Assembly (NCBI GenBank): GCA_049999765.1
Contig: JBNGIQ010009080.1
Coordinates: forward strand, 28,717-92,716
DNA length: 64,000 nt
Origin: Phaeoceros laevis
Taxonomy: Eukaryota > Anthocerotophyta > Anthocerotopsida > Notothyladales
Reading direction: 5' to 3'
This document shows positions 23,249 to 35,058 of this stretch, in pieces (within the stretch, counting starts at the first letter, position 1; each line of letters opens with the position of its first letter). Position numbers and translations under genes: made by a program. Below the pieces are notes generated by a model that saw only the letters and a program-made list of their open reading frames with translations, searched no databases and was not told the DNA's origin.

Positions 23249-24288
23249 TCTTGCTGCCGGTTGCTAGCTAACGATTCAGTCGCCAAGGCAGCTGTTTCCA
23301 CTGTGTGGAATTCCTGACAGAAATACATACTCTTATAGGGGAAGGATAGGCCTAGGATAGACCTGTCTGAAGAAAGTGAGATGCCGACACTGTACTCGTC
23401 GGTTCTACTTGTCGAAGAGAGGATCTGGGAAAGCAATCTTCTCTCTCAAACTGTTGTCTCTGCTTCCTGAAAAAACTGCTAGAAAATGGAGAATGCTTGC
23501 AAGTCCCGACCACAGATGAGGGATACTTTTCTTGGTGTTTGAACCTGGTACAAGTACGTGGTAAAACACCTTGGACCTTGAAGTCAGCAGCACTTGTAGT
23601 GAGAGTGGCTGCTTCAGCATCTTGGAAAAGGCCGCCAACGAGGCAAAGCTTGAATGTTCAGTGCCAGACGTTCCGCATCCATGGAATTTCCAAATAGAAG
23701 CACTTGTCAGCTGTCTGTGCTCTTATTCTTGGGGGTGTCGGCATCAATTGCAACTTGCTGCGTTTTCGTGTCCCGTGCCCCTTCCTGAAAGCCGTTTGTT
23801 CCGCCTTCACTCGCGGGTGTCCTTTCATGTTGCAGGCTAACATTGCCCTTGACAAGTTGGTGATCCTACTTTTTACGCTACGCAAAGCCTCAAAGAGGAG
23901 GATTGATGGACGAAGACGAAGAAGAAATAGAAGCTGTAGAAGCATCTCGACGCCGTGGCAGGAAGCTCCAAACCTCGAAACAGATGAGTTGCTAACCCCG
24001 TAAAGGTCGACCTTTTCACGTGTCAAGGCAACGAGTGCTGATTTGAGAATATGAAAGACGCGTCTTCGAGTTCGGCAAAGAAGTAAGTTATTAGTAGATG
24101 AAGACGAAGCAACTTCACTCGTCCTCAGGGATCCAAATGGGCCACACGCTCAAGAGAGGATGTACAAGTTACTTCAGCAATTTGCCTCAAGCCTCAACTG
24201 TATTTGTATCCACAAGATCCCTAGCTAGGGATATTGCCCATTCACACCAGGCTCTGTCCCGCTCCTTATTGTCAGTCTGGAGGCAGAT
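23249..24288. other. Spacer between tandem dioxygenase copies
   Basis: Promoter region of copy A and 3' flank of copy B. Several frames are open for 60-120 codons, but none resembles a known protein or has a coherent exon structure. Confidence 0.45.
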
Positions 24289-26514
24289 TTACGCAACCTT
24301 TACTTGCGAATGCTGAGTAGCCTTGTACATCTCCAACATCTTCTCTACCACAACGCATGGAGGATAACTACAAAACGAAGTCCCACAACAATCAATCAAC
24401 GCCTTTTGCCTCGGAAGAACTACCACGTCAGAAAAACAGGTCGGAATACAGTAACTGCACGGAGCCTCACCTAACATTCTCCTGTGTTGAAGTTGACAGG
24501 AAGAGAAATTACTGCGAACCCGCACGTCAATTTCTTGGCGGATCAGTAATGCCAAAAGACCTTGAGCAAGAACCACTTTAGTCTACTTCCCTACAGAACC
24601 TGCACCTAAAATGGTACGTGTCACAGGTCCAGAGCCAAGAGAAGTGCATTCAGGGTCACATGACACTTGTCCCAAGCCGTTGGCAGAACGACATGTTGGC
24701 AGGCACTTGACCACGCAGTTGTAATTCGGCAAAATGAAAGTAGCAACCTGACATGGACAAGTGCAGGCTGATCATGACGAGTGACACGGTTTGAGGTCCA
24801 CTATTTTCAACCCATAATCCGAGAGGAGGAAGGTTATCAAAAACTCCAAGTAAGACGCACCGAATAACGAACGCGGCCAGCATTTACAACGCGATGCAGG
24901 TTGCCCTGCACGTACGGGTGTAGTGAATGAGCATGCATGCCACTTCAAGGGAGCTGGCAGCATCTGCCTTGCATGGCAGCTGGTTTGCACGAGCATCACC
25001 TGAACACATTGTTGCTCCATCTCTCCAGCATGTGCCCCAAGTTTACAATGAGACCGCTGATTTCAAGTGGAAACGCTAGCTATTAGCTGCAACGAACCGC
25101 ATCTTTTGAAATCGACGTTTACAATACTATGAAAATCTTCCAGTTCCCTCCGTCCTACCCGTACCCCTTAATCGGTGTCACATCTGTCCAGACTTGGGCT
25201 ACAGCATCCTTGTCTGGGCAAATCTGCCAGGGCCAAGAGCCATCTACCAGTTTTCAGAAATCACTTAGGAGCAATGCACAAAACCTGTTTCCAAATCTCA
25301 CGGAGCCACATGGTTTGCAGACATGGCCAAAATCAAGAAGTACCTGAAGACCAGGCACATCATCAGTGGCAAGTATCGTCATCATCCCCCAATCATTGTG
25401 AGCCCCTGCTGCAAAAAGGCCTTCATCTGGGTTGGATTTTCAGCTGGCATGGAGGAGCACACCAAGTTATAAACGTCAGCTTTTCAAGCCACTATTCATA
25501 AAAGCAGCAGCATGCATGTCATGACTAACTGACCTGGATACTTGAGCAAACGGAGGACAACGTCTGGACGGTCGGCCCTGGTGGGTTTGTCGAAATAGCC
25601 AGCTTCCAGATCCAGTGCCATGGCAATCAACCTCATGATTCTTTTTGAAAGCCTCCTGCCACGATTGAAGCAGACCTAGGCCCAAGTTTTTCAAGGACAA
25701 AATTACAACAAGAACAATTCATTCAGTGGCAGCACATACAACATGTCTTGACGATAGGTTTCCATAGCCTCCTGCCACCCTGGAAGAACATCTGCAATGC
25801 CCATCATTGCCGAAAAGTAAGCACGCATGACCTAACAAGTAGATGTATCCGACAAACAACACACTCAAGTCATGGAATCTCGGACGCAAGGAGACCTGGA
25901 GATGGCCAGAGGTTGGGTCCATGCAGTGGAGTCTTGACCGCACATCATCAGGCGAAACATCTTCCGACATGAAGTACCCTCTTTCAAATCCCCTACAGTG
26001 CGTGTATGAGCAAGTGAGAATCTGAGGAAGAAAAGTGGGATAAAAAAGGAAGTCGATAGCTTAAAGTACAGACATACCTTTGACCTGTTTCACATGGCCC
26101 AACTTCTCCGCCAGGTAAGGTGTGTATCCTCTGTAGTTTGGACTCTTATCATATGAAGACTTCCTTTTCTCTTCCATTGGCAGGGAGAAAAAATTCTTCG
26201 ACTGTTTGAACACTTCTGTCATCTTTTCATCAAGACCATGGTTGACCACGTAGAAAAAACCAACATCCTTGCAAGCCTGTATGTACAAGGACATCAAATC
26301 TCTCGTCACGGCATTTCTTTACATTTGCCTACATTCCTTTCGGAATTGTAGCTAGCAATCCAAGGACTGCAGATTCTGTACTGGAAATGCAGCTGGATGC
26401 AGGTGGAAGTACATGTGCACTTGCCTGGCGTACGAGTTTGGCCAAAGCCACCTCATCAGAATTGGACATGTCGACGAAGGCTAGAGCACCTGTGGACTTC
26501 AATTGAAGCCCCAT
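24289..26514 (-). pseudogene. 2OG-Fe(II) dioxygenase, copy B, frameshifted
   Basis: The eleven-exon layout of copy A is recognisable: 26425-26514, 26078-26276, 25896-25992, 25740-25791, 25534-25655, 25344-25443, 25165-25223, 25000-25056, 24861-24905, one from 24747 downstream, and the last ending at 24289. Relative to copy A and to the third copy at 57.3 kb, exon 3 is 97 instead of 99 nt (two separate one-base losses, near GAGGGTACTTC and near AGACTCCACTG). Exon 6 is 100 instead of 101 nt, in the GCTGAAAAT run, and exon 9 is 45 instead of 46 nt (GGCAACCTGCATC). Each shifts the frame, so the His-x-Asp and RYS motifs cannot be read in one frame. The splice sites remain intact, which suggests recent decay. 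Assembly indels are an alternative, but copies A and C show none. Confidence 0.8.
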
Positions 26515-27039
26515 TCTTGCTGCTGGATGCTAGATTACAGTTCTTTCACTTGAGGCCGCTGTTTGCGCTGTGGGGAATGAAGGATAGAAAGGCATGCTCT
26601 TAAAGGGAAATTCAAAGGACCTCGGATGAGATGACCAAAAGGCAACCGGTAGATGCGACACGAATCGGACAGGCCCCAAAGGACATAGAAAGCGATTCAC
26701 TCTCCCAAATTTTCCCGCTGCTTTCTGCAGGAACTGCCTCAAAATCTGGAAAATTGAGATTCCCGATGGTAGCTGGATAAAGGATCCGTTCCTTGGTGAA
26801 CGAAGGTGCTTGTGCGCCATAACAGCCCTTGGACACAGAAGTCGCACGAAGCAACTGGCTCCGTGGCGTACATCTTCCACAAGACTGTCAACAGTGCTGA
26901 TCTTCCAACACTGTCCGATAGAGAAGGGCCGTGGTGCTCCTACGAGACTATGAGGACCCGATAACTTCAAGTTTTCCCTACTGTGTGCTGAGGAGCGTGT
27001 GTTTACAGCTCTTCTCCGAGGAAGACGGAGGATACACGT
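26515..27039. other. Intergenic region
   Basis: Lies between the dioxygenase copy B start and the stop codon of the thrombospondin-repeat gene. No supported gene; a 146-codon open frame on the minus strand has no recognisable features. Confidence 0.45.
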
Positions 27040-30000
27040 TCAGAAAATGAGATCATTGAAGTGCAGTTTCTCCTCTGGTTCCGCATCCGAGTCAGAATCG
27101 GTGAGAATAGTACCTACTGGATGGACCGAGTTGGATTGAGTGGCAGATGATTCCCTTACTGTGAGCCTCTGAGATTGCTCGTGTTGCACGCTGGTCACCC
27201 TAGCGGCTGAACTCACCAGATTTGTCATTTGCAGCTGACTTTTATTGTGGTTCGGGACAGTTACTGACAGTCGCTTTTGGGAGCTGGATGCAGCTGGCAT
27301 CTCTTTTGCAGGAGCGCGGTCCATTTCTCGGCTTGCCCTTCGTCTTTCCACGTCTTTCCGAATCTCTGCGTCCCTGCCCTCCTCTTGCCGCTGCCAGCTC
27401 AACCTGCGCTTCTCTTCCTTCTCTCTGGACACCCTTCTATATTCTGCAGCCCTTGTCACTTCGCCATCTCGATCTTTCTGTTCGTGCTCCCATCCGGCCA
27501 GTGAAGTCCCTGTTACCTGGTTATATTGAGCTTCTATACTTCTGTTTGGCCCTTGCGCTTTTACCTCCGTCCTCCGATGTTCCTCTCCTCTTTGTTGCCT
27601 TGCACTTTCTTCCCACTTTTGTTTTTGCTGAATGGCCGTCTGCTTCTCTTCTTGTCCATCTCGTTCCCGCGCCTCTGCCTCCCTGTTGGTCCTCTGTGTC
27701 TCTCTGTGCCTCCTCGATCTTTCTTCCTCTGCACCTCTCCTCGTCTGCTCTTCCTTCCCTTTGTACTGCCTTTCCTCCTCACCTAAGTTGAGGACACATT
27801 ACTATCAGAAGGGTTGATGGATTTTTGGGAACTCTTAAATTACACCACCTAACCTAGAAAATAGCTGTACATCCGTATTTGCTTTCCTACCATCCAACCC
27901 AAACGGTTGCAGCACTTGACCACCAAGTTTCAGGACAGACGAGATATGGGCATCCCCGGGGACTGGTGGCCTGGGGGTTATAGGGATCACATCATAATCA
28001 CTCTGCTGCCCAAGATATGAAGGTCGCCACCGTTTTCTTTGAGGAGCAGAGCCCTCATCATCGTGGTGGTCAACAAGGTGATCGTCATGAGGATTATAAT
28101 GATCATACATGTCCTCAGGAGTTTCTGCCAACACACAAACACCTTTAGCCTTGTAATTCGCCGTGCCGACTCAATAAAGACGATCAATCATCGCGATTCT
28201 TGGCTGTTGCTCACCTGTGGCTATCGGTGAACTGCTTCCTGGATGACCGCCGAGTCCGACAGGAGGACCTGGCTGAAGCTGAGCTATTGTCTTCTGATGT
28301 TTAATTAGCAAGTAAGTACATCCACCCAAGATCCCCAGTAAGATAACAACCATGCTGGTGGATAGGCCACCTTCATGTTTGAACTCCATGTTGAACTGCC
28401 GCATGACATCCATATTCGGAACACGCAGACAACCGCCATAGACAGAAACTTGCCAACCCGTAAGGCATTCTGAGCAGTCAGTACCAGCATATCCTGTAAG
28501 AACTGACAAAGGTCAGCATATTGAAAAAGAAAAAAGAAACTTGGGGACCATGGTAATCCACGAAGTGATGATGCCCACCTACAAAGCAGTTACAGTGCCC
28601 AGTCGTATCCATGCACATTCCATGCCCTGAACATGTAACGACGGTCCCAGCTGCAGTGGGACAAGGTGTCAACACGTAAGGGCAATCATCTAGACAACAA
28701 GCAAGGCTCTCCTCTGCATCGGCACTTCGTCCCAGAGCTGTGCACCTTTCTCCAATCTCACATAGTCCGTTCCCACACACTCCAAGTCTACTCACGTTTG
28801 AGATGCTAATGATCTCTGCTCCTGGAAGAACCTGTGACGAGCTGGATGGTCATGATTACAGCATGCTTTCACACGAAGTACCTTCCGCTTACTGCCTAGA
28901 GGAGCTTGAATGAATTTTGAAACTACATCAAACATAGAACCAGCCAAAAAAATGGCAGACTTTGAAAGGGACATATAACAACGATAGCATTAAAGTTACC
29001 TCATCCTGCTCAACTTGGCTACTCCCCGATATGGCTATCAAATTTGGCTCAATGTCTGCCTTTCTCACTAGGGGTCTGGAGGTCGTATTTCGCTGTTTCA
29101 CAAAAGTCTTTCTCACGGTCAGTATCATGAACCCAACCAATCAAGGTGATTACTGGGATAGCTGTGAGGAACTCAGTGTCCAGTGGAAAGAACGATTGAC
29201 TTTCAAAGCCAGATGGAATAAATTTCAAGGAAAGAGCCTTGCCCATACGATCATACAACGATCGGGAGAATATCGAGGACGAAAGTTGCGATTCCTGCAA
29301 ATATTCCAGCTGCTCCACAATTCATAGGATCGATAGTGCAGTCCGGATTCAGATTCTGGACTTGCATACCATTTACGGTGATGGCACTTGCAGCGACATT
29401 CAGTTTGAGGCTAACCTGACGAGAAGAATTGAAAAAGAGCATGCCGTCAGAAGTCTGATCCACTTGATGAATGGAAATGGACTACAGAGCACGAGGTAAG
29501 CTTACGCTGTTGATCATCCTAGACGTGAAAGCCTGCCAGCTGTTGAAGTTCATCGTCAATGTAGTGGTGAATCCCAATGTCAATGCTAACGTTGCCCCAC
29601 AACTCAGCCCATCTCCATCACAAACATAGCATTCATCAAGGAAGCCGCTTAAGCAGCAGATGCCTTTCTCATCTCGGACTGTACTGCAGCATTGCAACAA
29701 AGAGTCCACAAATCTGCACGAGCCCACGAACCTGTACTTTAGACGTTCATGCTACCATAGTGTAGCAGGATGTGAAAAATTTAACGCAGAAAACTTAAAA
29801 TTAGTTTCTGCCTGCCATAACAAGCTGAAGCCACTTACATTCCCGTGCCGTTGCAGATACCACATGCATCAACAAGGCCAGCGTCACAACAGTTTCCTTT
29901 CTGGTGTAAAAATTCCACAAAGAAGATTAGTCCACTTTCACATGTTGGAGCAGAAGTATGCAGTTCGGAGGACACAAAACGATTTTTTTCTAAACAAAAA

Positions 30001-32020
30001 AACTTCTATGCTTTAGCAGAAACAAAGTTGTTTCTGTGCTTTAGCGGAATCAGTACCTTGTCCAACAGTGAAGATACACCAGGACAACAAGTATAATTAG
30101 CGTCAATCGTACTGCAACAGTTCACTCTCCCGGTTGTTGTAAAGCCCATAACTCCCAGATACTTCTCACAACTAGCAGCCTTCTCACAGTATCTGCCTTG
30201 CCAATCATTGTGACATAAACAGCGATTCCCATCCTGACTGACAGAAAGAACCACGATATCAAGCTCAGACTATTGAACACAAGCAACTATAGCCACTAAG
30301 TTCCTATCCCACTGAACAGGAAGGCTGCCAGATGAATTCACAACTAACCGGGCAGTAGCCATTTCCGGAGCAATTGTTGTAGGCACAGTCACTGCAATTC
30401 AGAAGTGCAGGGGGGCATGGACTGGTAGTTGCAGGTGGCTCAGCAGGGCAATTCACTTCAGGTACCTTCTTTCCCTTCTCATCTACACACTGAACGCAAA
30501 AATGTTACTAAGATTTTGTGCGGCAAGACCATTGGCACAAACTTCTAGTAGGTCGATTTCCTTCAGCATGCTTTTGAGATTAGAAATTGCCCCAAATGCG
30601 TGATATCTACCTGAACAACCCTCGTGGTGATGGACCCACAGGCTGCTGAACAGTTACTCCAGGGCCCTGCCAGCCATGTATGGGGATGACAAGGCTGTCA
30701 CATGCAGTATCTCAATCAGTTCCCTTCCTATTTACTGTGCCGCAAGAGCTCAGTGGCAATCTGAAGGGTGTCCATGATCAAAGAAATGATTCATTTCTGA
30801 CTCTGACCAGTCAAGTTGCAGCTCAATGAGCAATGAGCACCTGAGGGCTGCATATCTGCTGCGAAGGTGGCTTATCGCGGTTGAAGCAAGAATTTTCACT
30901 TAGTGCAGTTCCATTCAGAACACATTCAACATGTCTAGTCATGAAACCACCTCCACAACGGTCACTGCAGCGACTCCACTGAGATCCATGCCATTTAGGT
31001 TTAGAACAGTGTTCCATATTGCAATACTGAAATTCCGTTGCAGTATCTTCCCCACCACAATAGTCAGGATCAGCTGTATTACCAAGGTTGTCGATGCAAA
31101 TAACCTCCCTGAAAAAGACGTGGAAGGAAGCATTTGCACACACCCCCTTTGTCGGTAGCAAAAGCCGTGTGCAGTTAAAAAGGAGTGCAGAAAGCGGGAA
31201 GTACAGAGAGCTAGGTACATACCGAATCTGAGAGCCGATGTCACAGGGTTGGGTGCATTCTGTCCAAGGACCTTCATACCAATGGTATACTGCACAAGGT
31301 AACTGGTTGCATGGCTGCACCCGTGAATCATGCAAACAAGTCAGCATTTGAAGAGTCTGATCTATTGACTATCGACAGAGTTCAGATCATTGCTCACCTG
31401 CTCCACTTTGATAATGGGCAGATGCGCACAGTTGGAAGCGTCCACCTTTTGGAAGGTTTTTGAGTAACAATCGATGATGGCCATCTACAATTCAGAGTCG
31501 CAAACGGCTCAGGAGGCAAGCTTAAGAGCAGGCAAAATGAGTTGAACCAAGGGACTAGCAAGCACAAGCAGGATGATAAGATGAGGGATGACCTGAGTGC
31601 CATTGCGCCCACATTTTTGGCTGCATGGGCCCCAAGCGGATGGAGCCCAAAAGGGGCCCCAGGGTTTGCTGTACTTGCCAATGGGAGGCACCGGTGCCTG
31701 GCAGTAAGCGTCCCACAGCGTACAAGCAGCGCCAGTGGAGTTGGTTGCGTTGATCACACTGCGCCTGGTGCCGGACGTGGTCACGAAGGCGACGCCTCCG
31801 GGAGTGGCAGCTGGTTAGAGCGCAAGCAAGACACGCCATTAGGAGATGGCAGACGGGGGCCGGCTGGCAACTGAGGAGGGAATGTTGAGCTTGTTTGCTG
31901 ACCAAAATTTGCCAACGTTCCGTGAGTCGAGATGGGAGCAGACGAGGTCCGCAGGTGGAATGCATGGAAGGAGAACGTTTGAAATACAATCCAGACCTGC
32001 AGCAGGAAAATCTTGTGCAT
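27040..32020 (-). CDS. Type I membrane protein with thrombospondin type 1 repeats, EGF-like modules and a charged cytoplasmic tail
   Basis: At least 15 exons. The well-supported ones are 31903-32020, 31593-31810, 31398-31484, 31223-31314, 30841-31108, 30611-30694, 30349-30489, 30057-30233, 29839-29900, 29506-29731 and one starting at 29415; exons between about 29300 and 28800 are less certain. A signal-like start (MHKIFLLQVWIVFQTF) precedes four TSP1 modules at about residues 95-310, recognisable by WGPCSQKCG, GPWTECTQPCD, SQWSRCSDRCGGG and GPWSNCSAACG plus paired cysteines. An EGF-like segment follows (CSGNGYCPDGNRCLC), then Cys-rich repeats (CCDAGLVDACGICNGTG; CCLSGFLDECYVCDGDG), a beta-rich domain and a second EGF module (CSGHGMCMDTTGHCNC). 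The span SMVVILLGILGGCTYLLI leads into a tail rich in Asp/His, then Glu/Arg/Gln (coiled-coil-like). The frame ends at FNDLIF. TSP1 repeats mediate adhesion or matrix binding in animals; the plant function is unknown. Confidence 0.75.
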
Positions 32021-33652
32021 GCTGGAGGCATAGGGTTTCAAGCAACATTTTCCCGTTCGCGGTTCATTCATTCATTCTCACAACCACACGAGGAGCAGCA
32101 GAATCGTTGCCGGAAGAATAAGACAGACACATCAATGGCCAGGCTGGGTAGGAAGAGAAGTGAATTTAAACCGCATAGCTGAAGAAACCAAGACTACTGC
32201 CTGGTGCCGAAGAGACTCTTGAGCACGAGCACCACTATGGCTTGGGTTATGTGTAACGTATTTAGTAAAAAGTATAATATATATTGATCATTATATTAAA
32301 GTATATATAATGGACTGACCATTATCTATGCAGTCTGGACCATTACATAATTCAGAAGTCAAAGTAGATATACTTATTCAGAAAACATAATTCTATATGA
32401 AATAAAACTTATTCAGAAAACATAATTCTATATGAAATGGAACAAGGTTTTTTTGAGTTGCAAGTGCATATGGACTTATATTTTGAATTTTTGAGAGTAA
32501 AATAATTTAAATAAAATTTTATCTTTATATCCAAACATGCATATTTTGTTTCCAAGTGTGCTCTTCATTGAACTACAACGGATTAAAACTACAAAGAAGT
32601 TTATTGATAATAATATAATACAATAAATTTATGATTTTCTTTTTATGCAATACCAATATGGNNNNNNNNNNNNNNNNNNNNNNNNNNNNNNNNNNNNNNN
32701 NNNNNNNNNNNNNNNNNNNNNNNNNNNNNNNNNNNNNNNNNNNNNNNNNNNNNNNNNNNNNTTTAAAATTAAAGTAATTATAGTGTTTGACTTTAGCATG
32801 TCAAACGGAAATGTTTTGATTAAAGAATTGATCCTACTTTCATAAACATAATTTAGGTTGGAGATAGAGTTCATATTATTGGAACTGTATTAAGAAAATT
32901 ATTCTTCTTACTATTATTTATAAGTTCCTAGAAGAACTTATATGAACATAGAAACACACTTCAACACACACACACAATGATATAGATAAAAGTGAACATA
33001 AAAAGAAATTATTAAAATTGTAATGCATGTGAACAAACTTAGAAGAACTTATGGAACATAAAATCTATTACGAACATAAAGAAAACATGATCAAGTACAC
33101 ATAATATTTCTAAAAGAACATAGAGATGGAGAAGCACAAAGAAGATAAGAAAATAGAATATTAAAAAGAAAATACAGACAAATAAAATATATATGAACAA
33201 AAAATATGGACATAACAACAAAAAAAACTTGTACCCTAGAACTATTCTCATAGCTGTACTTTATTTAGTTCCTATACTCTCCAAAGATTTAATAAAGCAA
33301 GAAAGATGTAATGAAGATTTTTTATGTACTCAAAACCACATAACCTTTCTAAACTCTACGTGGCTGGTGGGAGATGTTTCCTACTCCCAAGTGTGTTATC
33401 AAGGGCTCCTTGATTCGATTGCCTCCAACCACACCTAAATTGTTGCATGTTTCCAAAAATTTCCCCTCGCATGTCATGCTCATTGAGTAACTGTGGCATA
33501 TTCCAATAGTACAGATGTTTCAGGCACCTTGGAGTGACTGTAGTTGTGCTTGGATGCAGACCCTCCCAAGCCTTCTATCAGCGTAAGGGGTGCATCACTT
33601 CCTCCTTACTAATCGTTACTTCCTTTGCATATTTCTATGTCTCATTCTGCAG
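32021..33652. other. AT-rich island with assembly gap
   Basis: From about 32240 the composition changes sharply to AT-rich, unlike the flanking gene-rich DNA. It includes a 36-bp direct duplication (TTATTCAGAAAACATAATTC at about 32374 and 32410) and a 100-N gap. I see no intact coding sequence. It could be a decayed transposable element or inserted organellar DNA, and may hide the 5' exons of the RBM42-like gene. Confidence 0.6.
32662..32761. other. Assembly gap (100 N)
   Basis: Exactly 100 unknown bases, the usual placeholder for a gap of unknown size; linkage across it rests on the assembly only. Confidence 0.99.
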
Positions 33653-35058
33653 GTGGTCATGTGTCATGGACCAACAAGGGAGTGCAGCCGCCTGCATATT
33701 TGTCTAAACCGTCACCTCAGTACGCCTACTTACAAGCATCGTCTTCCTATCCTCTTTCACGGCCTAGTTCAGCTGTACCGACCCTACCGTCCCATTTCCC
33801 AGTGCCTTTCCACTTGCAGCATCAACAACATCAACTAAATTATCCACAACAGCAACCGACTCAGGCATCTTCAGCACACTCTTCCCAGTTTCAATATCAG
33901 TATCAGCCTTTGTATCAACCAGCTCCTGAACTATATGGTTTTCCGCATGCGCAACAACAGGTGGCTAAGGGTTATTACCCCACCCACAAATTTACAGTAG
34001 CATACATTGTGGATTATATTGCTCTGCTATCTAGTTAACCAGCAGTATTGCGTGGATTGCAGGCGCAACAACTTTTTCAGAGAGATGCACAAACTATCAC
34101 ACCAGAGGCTTTGGAAAGCGTGAAAGCAGCTCTTGCCAATGGAGATGGAGGCCACAAATCAGAATCTAAGAAAAAAGCTATTCCTCGAAAAGCAGCAGGC
34201 CAAACATGGGAGGACCCAACTTTAGCAGATTGGCCGGAGAGTGAGTGCCACAAACATCATGTTGCACATGCTTGTCGACCACAATGAACTGTGAGCTTGA
34301 GGCATTCGAGATAGAGCAAAATGTGGTTGAGTTTTTACTGTTGGTTGTGATTGCTCCTTTGTACAGATGATTATCGGCTATTCTGCGGAGATCTAGGAAA
34401 TGAGGTCAATGATGAGGTGCTAACCAAGGCATTCTCTAGATTTTTGTCCTTCTCTATGGCAAGAGTATGTTCACCCCCTACCAGAGTTTGCATTATGCAG
34501 ATGATCTACAATACTTTATTCAGTCAAGATATCAAAGATCAAGTTTATGCAGTGTTTCATATTTTGATCAATCATTGTTGACTGGATGTTGGTTGTCTTC
34601 CATTGAAGATTGAACATTCAATATGATGTAGTGGCTTGACATGTCATAATCTGCAGGTGGTACGAGATAAGCATACTGGGAAGACTAGAGGCTATGGATT
34701 TGTCAGCTTTATAAATCCTTCTGACCTTGCTCTTGCTCTCAAAGAAATGAATGGTAACTTTTTTCAACTGGTATATTATTTTGTCCTCCTATGACGTAGG
34801 AAATTCACTTGACTGCTAGTACTAATACAATGTGAATGCTTCGAATGTGATAGGGAAATATGTTGGGAATAGGCCAATAAAGTTGAGGAAGAGCACTTGG
34901 AAAGAAAGGAATGATAGTGGAGCCTTGGACAGACATAAGGTATGACCATGCATCATCGTGAGGTGCACTCTATGCTTTTGGAATTACTAACTGGGTTGTG
35001 GTGTTTCCAGGTATTAAAGAAAGTAAAGACTACGAGAAAGAATGTACTCCACAGATGA
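33653..35058 (+). CDS. RBM42: RBM42-like RRM RNA-binding protein, 5' part not found
   Basis: Six exons are supported: 33653-33960, 34063-34240, 34367-34464, 34657-34753, 34854-34939 and 35011-35058. The visible N-terminal part is Gln/Pro/Tyr/Ser-rich. Then come AGQTWEDPTLADWPENDYR and one RRM with RNP2 LFCGDLG and RNP1 GYGFVSF, followed by GKYVGNRPIKLRKSTWKER and a basic tail. The WEDPTL plus single C-terminal RRM layout is that of RBM42, a spliceosome-associated RNA-binding protein (family knowledge). The first exon shown opens at an acceptor in phase 1, so at least one upstream exon with the start codon is missing. It should lie in the AT-rich stretch or in the 32662-32761 gap. Confidence 0.85.

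Noticed and set aside
23571-24026. Open frames on both strands between dioxygenase copies A and B
   Set aside because: No domains, and mutually overlapping in antisense; spacer DNA is the simpler reading.
27222-27791. 189-codon plus-strand open frame rich in Leu/Pro/Ser
   Set aside because: Antisense shadow of the Glu/Arg/Gln-rich tail exon of the thrombospondin-repeat gene.
29482-29505. 24-nt intron that would add a longer exon to the thrombospondin-repeat gene
   Set aside because: Too short for plant splicing; the acceptor giving an intron of about 90 nt keeps the frame and was preferred.
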